Shown here piece by piece: positions 30,082-38,113 of a stretch of DNA of 64,000 nucleotides. The stretch's first letter is position 1, and each line of letters opens with the position of its first letter. The notes beneath the pieces are model-generated. The model saw only the letters and a program-made list of their open reading frames with translations, was not told the origin of the DNA and ran no database searches. The stretch spans positions 1 to 64,000 of the forward strand of contig NZ_NIUB01000003.1 of assembly GCF_002197815.1 (NCBI RefSeq), given 5' to 3'. Source of the DNA: Pseudomonas oleovorans subsp. oleovorans (GTDB lineage: Bacteria > Pseudomonadota > Gammaproteobacteria > Pseudomonadales > Pseudomonadaceae). The position numbers and the translations under genes were made by a program.

Positions 30082-31044
30082 TCAGGCATGCACCCGATAA
30101 CCCCAGCGCAGCCCCAGCCGAGTGAACGGCCAGAGCAGCGCCAGCTGCAGCAAAGCGAACAGCCCCAGCAACACGAGGCTACCCGCGAAACCGAACCAAA
30201 GCGCTGCCAGCACCAGGATCATGCCCAGCATCCCGCTGCAGAACCACAAGGCAAAGGTAATCAGACAGGCCAGCGCCAGCCGACCACCCTTGAACCCCAG
30301 CATCTGCGACGGCAACACCGAACGTGCGGCGAAGAAGGCGACCAGCAGGGACAAGCCGGCGCTGACCAGCCCGCTCAACCCCGCCCAGCCGTCGAGCACC
30401 TCATTTGCCATACCGCCCATCGACAGGCGTGTCACCAGTGCATTCAACTGTAGGTTGACCACCACCATGCCCAACGCAAAACACCAGGCCAGCGTGGTCG
30501 CCGACACCGGCAAGGCAGCCTCTGCCGGCCTGGCCTGGTGGCGAAACAGATGCAGCACCAGCCACAACGTCAACAACGCCTCGACGGTAAAACGCAACAG
30601 ACCGACCAGCCACCACAACCCAACACTGAGCAGGCCGCCAGCGCCGTAATGATCGAAATGCTCGTAAAGCCCCATGTGCAGGTAGCTCAGGGCATACCCC
30701 AGCGCCCAGGACACCAGGAACCAGGCCACGCCATAGGCCAGCATAAGCGACGCGGATTGCGGGTAGTCCGCCAGGCCGTTGCGCTCCAGATAGACCAACG
30801 TCAACCAGTAAGCGGCCAACGCCGACAGCAGCAGGTGACTCAGCCAGAACGACACCGATTGACGCAACAAACTGACGTAGTCGACCTCATCGATCCGACC
30901 CCAGGTAATCAATGTGATGACAATGCCGATCACCCCGACCGCCAAGGCAACCCAAGCCACGTGGCGCGGCAATGCCGGCCACTCGCCCGGACTGGAATTC
31001 ACTGCCGCAGCCGGCAAAGGTTCGAAGGGATTGGCTTGGCTCAT
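30082..31044 (-). CDS. Multi-pass membrane protein of unknown function
   Basis: A 320-residue protein with a short Pro-rich N-terminus (MSQANPFEPLPAAAVNSS) and about eight hydrophobic segments. No catalytic motif or named family is recognised. ATG 31044 is chosen because GGGAG lies upstream and the earlier frame start lacks one. It is the last chromosomal-type gene before the CRISPR island. Confidence 0.7.
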   Translation of the reverse strand: MSQANPFEPLPAAAVNSSPGEWPALPRHVAWVALAVGVIGIVITLITWGRIDEVDYVSLLRQSVSFWLSHLLLSALAAYWLTLVYLERNGLADYPQSASLMLAYGVAWFLVSWALGYALSYLHMGLYEHFDHYGAGGLLSVGLWWLVGLLRFTVEALLTLWLVLHLFRHQARPAEAALPVSATTLAWCFALGMVVVNLQLNALVTRLSMGGMANEVLDGWAGLSGLVSAGLSLLVAFFAARSVLPSQMLGFKGGRLALACLITFALWFCSGMLGMILVLAALWFGFAGSLVLLGLFALLQLALLWPFTRLGLRWGYRVHA

Positions 31045-31307
31045 GAGGTACTCCCTGTCGAGGTCTGAATCCATCGAAACGCGAGAGTACCGCCCCTCCC
31101 AGCAGGGCAATAGCTCGAGATGGCAGAACTGTGCGGTATGGCCAGACAACGGTCAGCACCTACAAGGCATGCCCATACCCATTTTTCTACGACGGACAAA
31201 TCGTCTTTTAAAAATCAATGAGTTGCCGGATGACGAGAAAAAATGGTCAACCACCACCGAATCCCGCCATACCTTGAGCGATGCAAGTTTGCCGGCTATC
31301 GCGCCTA

Positions 31308-31751
31308 CCTCACTGCCGAATAGGCAGCTCAGAAAAGTTCCAACCAGGCTTCGACGAGCCTACGACACCTCACTGCCGAATAGGCAGCTCAGAAATGACC
31401 AACTCCGTCATCAAAGGCGAACAGCATCCTCACTGCCGAATAGGCAGCTCAGAAAACGTCCCACGCTTTCATCACCAGCTGGGTTTTCCTTCACTGCCGA
31501 GTAGGCAGCTCAGAAATGGTCGAATCCGCCCAGCTCTACGCCCCGCCCCTTCACTGCCGAGTAGGCAGCTCAGAAATTCATGTGCGCGGCGCGTGGCTTG
31601 ATCTTCTCCTTCACTGCCGAGTAGGCAGCTCAGAAAGATCACGGCCAAACGCCCGTCGGCCACCATCAACTTCACTGCCGTGTAGGCAGCTCAGAAATGC
31701 ACGCAGAGGCCGAGTCGCTGCGGACTGAGCTTCACTGCCGTATAGGCAGCC
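31308..31751 (+). CRISPR. Short degenerate type I-F array (about 8 repeats, 7 spacers)
   Basis: 28-bp repeats start at 31308, 31368, 31428, 31489, 31549, 31609, 31670 and 31730, so spacers are 32 or 33 bp. The stem CTGCC/GGCAG is kept, but the loop changes along the array: GAATA three times, GAGTA three times, then GTGTA, then GTATA. The first base is C instead of G in all. The last repeat is cut after GGCAGC, exactly as in the big array. Orientation is the same as the cas genes. No leader resembling that of the large array is visible in 31045-31307. Confidence 0.93.
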
Positions 31752-31811
31752 CGCCACTTGGCAGCCACAAGCAAAAGGGCTTAACTGCCAGCATTGTTTC
31801 AGGAGCCCCTC

Positions 31812-32780
31812 ATGGACGACATCAGCCCCTCCGACCTCAAGACCATCCTCCATTCCAAACGCGCCAACCTCTACTACCTGCAGCACTGCCGGGTGCTGGT
31901 CAACGGTGGGCGGGTGGAGTACGTGACCGACGCAGGCAAGCAGTCGCTGTACTGGAATATCCCCATCGCCAACACCACCACTATCCTCCTCGGCACCGGC
32001 ACCTCGATCACCCAGGCGGCGATGCGTGAGCTGGCCAAGGCCGGCGTGCTGGTGGGTTTCTGTGGCGGTGGCGGCACACCGCTGTTCTCGGCCAACGAGA
32101 TGGACGTGGAGGTCGCCTGGTTCTCGCCGCAGAGCGAGTACCGCCCCACCGAGTACCTGCAGAAGTGGGTAGGGTTCTGGTTCGATGACGGCAAGCGCCT
32201 GGAGGCGGCCAAAGCCTTTCAACTGGCGCGCCTGCAACGTATCCGCCAGGGCTGGCTGCATAGCCGGCCCTTGAAGGATGCCGGCTTCCAGGTCGACGCC
32301 ACTGCCCTGGAAAATGCCCTCGATGCCTCGCAGCGCGCCATCATGGCGGCACCGGATAACACCTTCCTGCTTACTGAAGAGGCCCGCCTGAGCAAGCAAC
32401 TGTTCGCCCTCGCCGCCCGTGCCGTCAGCTATGGCGACTTCACCCGCGCCAAGCACGGCTCCGGCGGCGACCCGGCCAACCGTTTTCTCGACCACGGTAA
32501 TTACCTGGCCTACGGCCTGGCCGCCAGCGCCACCTGGGTGCTCGGCATCCCTCATGGCCTGGCCGTGCTGCACGGCAAGACGCGGCGCGGCGGCCTGGTG
32601 TTCGACGTGGCCGACCTGGTCAAGGACGCGACCATCCTGCCGCAAGCTTTCGTCAGCGCCGTGCGCGGCGACGAGGAACAGGAGTTTCGCCAGGCCTGCA
32701 TCGAAAACCTCACCCGTGGCGAGTCACTGGACTTCATGATCGACACCCTCAAGGCCGTGGCCGAGCAGGTTGGCGCATGA
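31812..32780 (+). CDS. cas1: Type I-F CRISPR integrase Cas1
   Basis: A 322-residue Cas1f. The expected metal-binding triad lies in LLTEEARLSK (Glu), GIPHGLAVLHG (His) and VFDVADLVKD (Asp). With the Cas2 part of Cas2-3 it forms the spacer-integration complex. ATG at 31812 follows AGGAG (31800-31804); six codons upstream an alternative ATG has no ribosome-binding site. The ATG of the next gene overlaps its stop. It begins only 61 bp after the degenerate array. Confidence 0.97.
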   Translation: MDDISPSDLKTILHSKRANLYYLQHCRVLVNGGRVEYVTDAGKQSLYWNIPIANTTTILLGTGTSITQAAMRELAKAGVLVGFCGGGGTPLFSANEMDVEVAWFSPQSEYRPTEYLQKWVGFWFDDGKRLEAAKAFQLARLQRIRQGWLHSRPLKDAGFQVDATALENALDASQRAIMAAPDNTFLLTEEARLSKQLFALAARAVSYGDFTRAKHGSGGDPANRFLDHGNYLAYGLAASATWVLGIPHGLAVLHGKTRRGGLVFDVADLVKDATILPQAFVSAVRGDEEQEFRQACIENLTRGESLDFMIDTLKAVAEQVGA

Positions 32781-35700
32781 ATGTGCTGCTGATCGCCCAG
32801 TGCGACAAACGCGCCCTGGTGGAGAGCCGGCGCATCCTCGACCAGTTCGCCGAGCGCCGCGGCGAGCGCACCTGGCAAACGCCGATCACCCAGGCCGGGC
32901 TGGATACCCTGCGCAAGCTGTTGAAGAAGAGCGCCAGGCGCAATACCGCCGTGGCCTGCCACTGGATCCGCGGCAAGGATCACAGCGAACTGCTGTGGAT
33001 AGTCGGCGATGCCAGCCGCTTCAACGCTCAGGGCGCGGTGCCGACCAACAGCACCCGCCGCGACGTATTGCGCAAGGATGACGAGAACGACTGGCACAGC
33101 GCCGAGGATCTTCACCTGCTCAGCACCCTGGCCGCGCTACTGCATGATCTGGGCAAAGCCAGCCTGGCCTTCCAGAATCGCCTCAAACCTGGCGCGCCCA
33201 TGGAGCGCAACCTGTATCGCCACGAATGGACATCGCTGCGTCTGTTCCAGGCCTTCGTCGGCAACGACGACGACCCGACCTGGCTGGCGCGCCTGGCCAA
33301 CCCCAGCGAGCAGGATGACGCCAGCTGGTTGAGCCGCCTGCAACGCGACGGCCTCGACCCCGACTGCGACAAGCCCTTTCGCCACCTACCGCCCCTGGCC
33401 GCCGCCCTGGCCTGGCTGGTACTGACCCATCACCGCCTGCCCCTGATGCCCAGCGAGGACACGCGCCTGGGCAGCAAGATCCGCCACTTCCAGCTGGGCA
33501 TGCTGAAGAACCTGCCAGGAGATATCGACGCCAGCTGGAACGAGCACTGCACCACCCAGGACAGGGCGCAGATCGAACCTTACTGGCACTTCCCCCACGG
33601 CCTGCCCGTGACCACCGAGCGCTGGCGCAAACGGGCCAGCAAGCAGGCCCAACGTCTGCTCGCCCTACTGCCACGCCGCCCACAGCGCGACTGGCTAGGC
33701 AGCCCCTACCTGATGCACCTGGCACGCCTGAACCTGATGCTCGCCGACCACCACTATTCCAGCCTCACCGGCCCAGGCCGGGTGCAGGGCGAGGCGGGCT
33801 ATCCGCTGTGGGCCAATACCGAGCGCAAAAGCGGCAAGTTCAACCAGGGCCTCGACGAACATCTGCTGGGGGTCGAGGCCAATGCCGGGCTGATCGGCCA
33901 TCGCCTGACCGACTTCGAGCGCAGCCTGCCACGCCTGAGCCGGCACAAGGGCTTGAAGAAGCGCAGCGGCAACGAACGCTTTCGTTGGCAGGACAAGGCC
34001 TTCGACCTGGCCGCCGGCATGCGCGAACAGGCTGCTCGGCACGGTGCGTTCATCGTCAATATGGCCTCCACCGGTTGCGGCAAGACCCTGGGCAATGCAC
34101 GCATCATGTATGCCCTGAGCGACCCCGAGCGCGGCATGCGCTGTGCCTTCGCCCTTGGCCTGCGCAGCCTGACCCTGCAAACCGGGCGCGCCTTCCGCCA
34201 ACGCCTTCGACTGGACGAGGATGACCTGGCCATTCGCGTCGGTGGCGCGGCCAACAGTACCTTGTTCGAGCACCAGCAGGCGCTCGCCGAACGCAGCGGC
34301 TCGGCCTCCAGCCAGGCACTGTTCGAAGACGATGGTCATGTACGCTTCGACGGCAATGTGGACGCCCATCCGCTGCTCAACAAGGTGATCCACGAACCCC
34401 AGGTGCGCGCCCTGCTGATCGCGCCGGTACTGGTCTGCACCATCGACCACCTGACCCCTGCCACCGAGAGTCAGCGCGGCGGGCGACAGATAGCGCCCAT
34501 GTTGCGCCTGATGAGCGGCGACCTGGTGCTCGACGAGCCGGACGATTTCGATATCGCCGACCTGCCGGCCCTGGCGCGCCTGGTGCATTGGGCCGGGCTG
34601 CTGGGCAGCCGCGTGCTACTGTCCTCGGCCACCCTGCCGCCTGCCCTGATCCAGGGTTTGTTCGAGGCCTATCGCGCCGGGCGTGTCGAGTATCAGCATC
34701 ATCGTGGCGAACGCCCTGGCGAGCTGTCGGCCATCGCCTGTGCCTGGGTCGATGAACAGCGACAAAGCCGCCTGGACTGTAGCGACAGCGCCAGTTTCAG
34801 CGCCGCCCACCTGGACTTCGCCCAACGCCGCCACGCCTGGCTCGCGACGCAGCCCACGCGCCGCCAGGCGCAACTGCTGCCGCTGCGCTTTGCCAGCCAG
34901 CGCCCGGAGGAGATTCGCCAGGCTTTCGCCGAGCAGATACTGACCGCCGCCCGCAGCCTGCACGACACCAACGCCACAACCGACCCGCACAGCGGCAAGC
35001 GCGTAAGCTTCGGCATGGTACGCATGGCCAATATCGAGCCCCTGTTCGATGTGGCCCTGGCGTTGTTCCGTCTGGGTGCGGCCGCCGGCACGCGGATTCA
35101 CCTGTGCGTCTACCACTCGCAATTTCCTTTGCTGCTGCGCTCGGCCATCGAGAGTCGGCTGGATGCCACCCTCAAACGTGAGCAGCCCGATGCGGTATTC
35201 GCACTGCCGGAGATTCGCCAACGCCTGGAGCGCTTCGACGAGCCGGAGCAGCTGTTTATCGTGCTCGGCTCGCCGGTCACCGAAGTGGGCCGCGACCATG
35301 ATTACGACTGGGCACTGGTCGAACCCTCCTCCATGCGCTCGCTGATCCAGTTGGCCGGGCGCGTGCGGCGCCATCGCCCCGAGCCCTGGAGCACAACCAA
35401 TGTGCAGATATTCGACAGCAACCTGCGCCATGCCGAACGGCGCGACCAGCCAGCTTTCTGCAAACCCGGTTTCGAGACGGAACACCCCTGGCGGCTGAAC
35501 AGCCATCGTCTGGACAGGCTGCTGGAAGCCGAGCAATACCAACGGATCGACGCCCGCCCGCGCATTCTCGAACGCCCCGCGCCACTGGATGCCAAGGGCA
35601 ACCTGGTCGATCTGGAACACGCGCGCCTGCAAGGCTGGATGCTGCAACCCGCCGCACCCGATCCGGCCACGCTGTCAGAGCGCGAACGGCGGCGGCAAAG

Positions 35701-36127
35701 CAGCCAGCCGCGTGAAATGAATGCCCATGACGGCTGGAGCCAGCCGCTGTTGCACCTCACGGCCCTGGCCCAGCAGCAACAACCCTTTCGCCTCGACACC
35801 CAGCCAAAGGTCGAGCTGATCTTGCTGCCGGACGAAGACGATGAGGATTACCAGCTACACCGCATCGACCCCGGCCAGCGCCGCTACGAGCAAATCTACG
35901 TGCCGGTGGAAAACAGCCTGCACCAGCGCATCGCCGACAGCGAACTGGCCGGACCGCGCATCAGCCCCTGGGGTGCTACCGACTACCTCCAGGCCTTGTC
36001 TGAACTGGCACAGGAGCTGGACATGAGTCTGGAGGGCTGCGCCAAGCGCCTCGGCACCGTCAGTCTGCCCGAGAGCGAGCGCGGCTGGCGCTTTCACCCC
36101 GCGCTGGGCTTTGCCAAACGCAGGTGA
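32777..36127 (+). CDS. cas3: Type I-F Cas2-Cas3 fusion nuclease-helicase
   Basis: A 1116-residue fusion. The first about 95 residues are Cas2-like; the HD nuclease domain follows, with LLHDLGKAS (His123-Asp124). Superfamily 2 helicase motifs are Walker A STGCGKT near residue 430, DEPD near 585, SSAT in LLSSATLPPAL, and QLAGRVRRHR of motif VI. It degrades DNA recruited by the Csy complex and joins Cas1 in adaptation. It starts with ATGA overlap with cas1. The csy genes do not follow directly, as they would in most I-F loci; hipBA intervenes. Confidence 0.97.
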   Translation: MNVLLIAQCDKRALVESRRILDQFAERRGERTWQTPITQAGLDTLRKLLKKSARRNTAVACHWIRGKDHSELLWIVGDASRFNAQGAVPTNSTRRDVLRKDDENDWHSAEDLHLLSTLAALLHDLGKASLAFQNRLKPGAPMERNLYRHEWTSLRLFQAFVGNDDDPTWLARLANPSEQDDASWLSRLQRDGLDPDCDKPFRHLPPLAAALAWLVLTHHRLPLMPSEDTRLGSKIRHFQLGMLKNLPGDIDASWNEHCTTQDRAQIEPYWHFPHGLPVTTERWRKRASKQAQRLLALLPRRPQRDWLGSPYLMHLARLNLMLADHHYSSLTGPGRVQGEAGYPLWANTERKSGKFNQGLDEHLLGVEANAGLIGHRLTDFERSLPRLSRHKGLKKRSGNERFRWQDKAFDLAAGMREQAARHGAFIVNMASTGCGKTLGNARIMYALSDPERGMRCAFALGLRSLTLQTGRAFRQRLRLDEDDLAIRVGGAANSTLFEHQQALAERSGSASSQALFEDDGHVRFDGNVDAHPLLNKVIHEPQVRALLIAPVLVCTIDHLTPATESQRGGRQIAPMLRLMSGDLVLDEPDDFDIADLPALARLVHWAGLLGSRVLLSSATLPPALIQGLFEAYRAGRVEYQHHRGERPGELSAIACAWVDEQRQSRLDCSDSASFSAAHLDFAQRRHAWLATQPTRRQAQLLPLRFASQRPEEIRQAFAEQILTAARSLHDTNATTDPHSGKRVSFGMVRMANIEPLFDVALALFRLGAAAGTRIHLCVYHSQFPLLLRSAIESRLDATLKREQPDAVFALPEIRQRLERFDEPEQLFIVLGSPVTEVGRDHDYDWALVEPSSMRSLIQLAGRVRRHRPEPWSTTNVQIFDSNLRHAERRDQPAFCKPGFETEHPWRLNSHRLDRLLEAEQYQRIDARPRILERPAPLDAKGNLVDLEHARLQGWMLQPAAPDPATLSERERRRQSSQPREMNAHDGWSQPLLHLTALAQQQQPFRLDTQPKVELILLPDEDDEDYQLHRIDPGQRRYEQIYVPVENSLHQRIADSELAGPRISPWGATDYLQALSELAQELDMSLEGCAKRLGTVSLPESERGWRFHPALGFAKRR

Positions 36128-36170
36128 GATTCCCCTACACCCTGCGCGGCGTGTAGCAGGGCTACAGCAT

Positions 36171-36226
36171 CGCGGCTAAAGCCCCTCCCACAGCATTGAA
36201 GACCTGTGGGAGGGGCTTTAGCCGCG
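36171..36226. repeat. Perfect 23-bp REP hairpin after cas3
   Basis: CGCGGCTAAAGCCCCTCCCA begins the left arm (36171-36193), matched by the arm at 36204-36226. A related degenerate copy is at 53209-53268. It lies between convergent cas3 and hipA and may terminate either. Confidence 0.82.
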
Positions 36227-36258
36227 ACTCCGTTGGGTAGGAACCGTGATGTCAGCAG

Positions 36259-37524
36259 CTAACTATCAATCCGAAAATCCCCATGCAGCGCCCGCCAGTG
36301 CTCACGCAATACGGCCTTGTGCGCCTCATGCATGGGGCTATCGCGCAGGGCTGCCGGCCATAGCGCGCGAGCCTTATCGATGGCGGCCTTGAGGTTGTAG
36401 AGAATCGGCGACTCCGGCAGGTCCGCGCGCCTGGCCCAGCGCCGGAAGTGCTCGAGCGATACCTCATACCACTGCTTGGTCTGCGCCATGTTCAGCGCGT
36501 AGTGCTGCTCGGCAGGGATATAGGCCTTGGTGAAGAGGATGTCGTAGGCCGGCGACAGCACCGGGTTCACGCCATCGGGATAGAGAATGCTCCAGTTCTT
36601 CAGATGCGCATCGCCGTTGCCCAACAGGATGTTGACCAGCAAGCGCACAGCCATCTGCACCACGTCACGCTGGCCGCTGTAGGTGTTCTGATAGATCAGC
36701 CGGGCGATCTGTTCGTAACTGGCCCTCTGGTACTTGTCCGCCGCATAGGCGAACAGCACCTGGGCGAAGTCCTCGGCATGCACGCGCTTGCCCTCGGCCC
36801 GGTCGAAGCGGCGGATGCCATAGGCATAGCCTTCATCCGGCAGCTTGATCTGCGGCAGACGCTCGAGCTTGTCGAGTTCTACCAGACGGATTTCCGGTAT
36901 ATCCACGCCGGCCAGTGCCGCAAGGTGCATGCAGGTATATTCGTTGAGCGGTACATGATCATGCACCGTGGAGGGCGTCTTGATGATCCAGTCACCGGGC
37001 GCCGCCGTATCCCCCAATTGGTAACGGCCATCGCGCTGGTGCATGGAAAACTTCATCTGCACCCCGGCCAGGGAAAAATGCGCCACCCGGTCCACGGTAT
37101 CTACCGCCACTCGGTCGAGCCGCCCACGGTCACCAAAAGCCGCATCCGGGATAGCCTCGGCAGCAACCGGCTCGGCGATTAGCGCACCGGGCAGGTCGCC
37201 GCCCAGGTGTACCAACAGCGGGAACTCGTTGTGCTCATGGACCTTCAAGCGCTGGGCCAGCAGTTGGCGCAGCGCGCCTTCGGGCAGCAGGTTGCTCAGC
37301 AGCGGGTGCAACTGCATATTGGTCACCACCGGGAAACTCTTGCCAGCACGGGTCGCGAAAGTGGCCGGGTTGGCCAGTGACAGGGTCAGCGCGGGGCGGT
37401 TGGCATCCTCAACAAACGACGGCGCCAGCGACAACACCGTGCGGTTATGTGCATAGCCGGCCACGTAACCCACCAACTGCCCATGCAGCGTCAACCTGAG
37501 TGCCGAAACCTGCTCGCCGGCCAT
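36259..37524 (-). CDS. hipA: HipA-family Ser/Thr kinase toxin
   Basis: A 421-residue full-length HipA. The catalytic loop is LGNGDAHLKN (Asp305, Asn310) and the metal-binding Asp328 lies in LSPAYDIL. The N-terminal subdomain (about 1-110) and the SLAGVQMKFS Gly-loop region (151-160) are present. E. coli HipA phosphorylates GltX and causes persistence. Its ATG shares one base with the hipB stop (TGATG), so they are coupled. It is encoded opposite to the cas genes between cas3 and csy1. Confidence 0.93.
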   Translation of the reverse strand: MAGEQVSALRLTLHGQLVGYVAGYAHNRTVLSLAPSFVEDANRPALTLSLANPATFATRAGKSFPVVTNMQLHPLLSNLLPEGALRQLLAQRLKVHEHNEFPLLVHLGGDLPGALIAEPVAAEAIPDAAFGDRGRLDRVAVDTVDRVAHFSLAGVQMKFSMHQRDGRYQLGDTAAPGDWIIKTPSTVHDHVPLNEYTCMHLAALAGVDIPEIRLVELDKLERLPQIKLPDEGYAYGIRRFDRAEGKRVHAEDFAQVLFAYAADKYQRASYEQIARLIYQNTYSGQRDVVQMAVRLLVNILLGNGDAHLKNWSILYPDGVNPVLSPAYDILFTKAYIPAEQHYALNMAQTKQWYEVSLEHFRRWARRADLPESPILYNLKAAIDKARALWPAALRDSPMHEAHKAVLREHWRALHGDFRIDS

Positions 37525-37865
37525 CAGTCGTCACCCAGGTCTTGCCAGGGGTCTTCGATAGTTTCCTTGACGCCCGCACCAGGCGCAGACGATGGCGAGC
37601 GATCCACGGCGTAGTTCTGTTGCGCCCTGGCGGGGCCGGCCTCCAGCAGTTGCTCGACCTGACGTGCCAGCTCCTTGGGGATCAGCATCAGCGTGGCGTC
37701 CAGGCCTTCGGCGATCTTGTCCAGGGTAGCCAGGCTGGGGTTACCGTCTTTCTCGATCTTGCCGTACTGCTGGCGATTCAACCCCACCCGCAACGGCATA
37801 TCCGTACCTTTCAGGCCAAGCTGCAGGCGTCGACGTTTGATCTGGGTCAGCACTGTACTGCGCAT
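37524..37865 (-). CDS. hipB: HipB-like XRE-family antitoxin
   Basis: A 113-residue protein with an XRE helix-turn-helix (QIKRRRLQLGLKGTDMPLRV then LNRQQYGKIEKDGNPSLATL, and DKIAEGL) in the first 65 residues, and a Pro/Asp-rich C-terminal tail (IEDPWQDLGDD). It should neutralise HipA and repress the hipBA promoter. It is the upstream gene of the pair, as in E. coli. Its ATG at 37865 faces the palindrome-rich region shared with csy1. Confidence 0.9.
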   Translation of the reverse strand: MRSTVLTQIKRRRLQLGLKGTDMPLRVGLNRQQYGKIEKDGNPSLATLDKIAEGLDATLMLIPKELARQVEQLLEAGPARAQQNYAVDRSPSSAPGAGVKETIEDPWQDLGDD

Positions 37866-38113
37866 GGGCTACCTCACTCGCTCTATCCAGAGTGCAGCAG
37901 ATAAGGCTCTATTGGATATGAAGAGCCTTTGATGCTGCAAATAAATCTACTTGAAGCTTATGAGCTTCACTAGTATTTATTTGCAGTATAAATGCTGCTT
38001 TTAAAGCTAATGTAGCATAAAAGGCTCAATGCTCTGGATCAGACGGGCAGTCAAGATTAGTGGCAAAACAATGCTACTTTTTGTGTTGCCTCCCAGCATA
38101 AGGATTTGTCGCT
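37866..38113. promoter_or_regulatory. Divergent hipBA/csy1 control region with nested palindromes
   Basis: This 248-bp AT-rich segment is unlike the GC-rich genes around it. It contains AAGGCTCT (37903-37910) with AGAGCCTT (37922-37929), 11 bp apart. It also holds a perfect 12-bp inverted repeat CTGCAAATAAAT (37935-37946) / ATTTATTTGCAG (37975-37986), inside which TGAAGCT-TATG-AGCTTCA forms a second hairpin (37952-37969). TATAAAT at 37987-37993 could be a -10 toward csy1. AAGGCTC recurs near 38019. These are good candidates for HipB operators and the csy1 promoter. csy1 has AAGGA at 38099-38103. Confidence 0.65.

Noticed and set aside
31752..31811. A leader for the short array on its cas1 side
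   Set aside because: Repeat orientation and the truncated last repeat place the trailer end there, and only 61 bp remain before cas1.
33695..35647. Reverse frames of 297 and 343 codons inside cas3
   Set aside because: They are antisense to conserved helicase motifs and have no family resemblance.
37866..38113. A CreTA-like RNA antitoxin or classical HipB operator (TATCC-N8-GGATA)
   Set aside because: No degenerate CRISPR repeat could be aligned here, and TATCC/GGATA occur only 25 bp apart, not 8.
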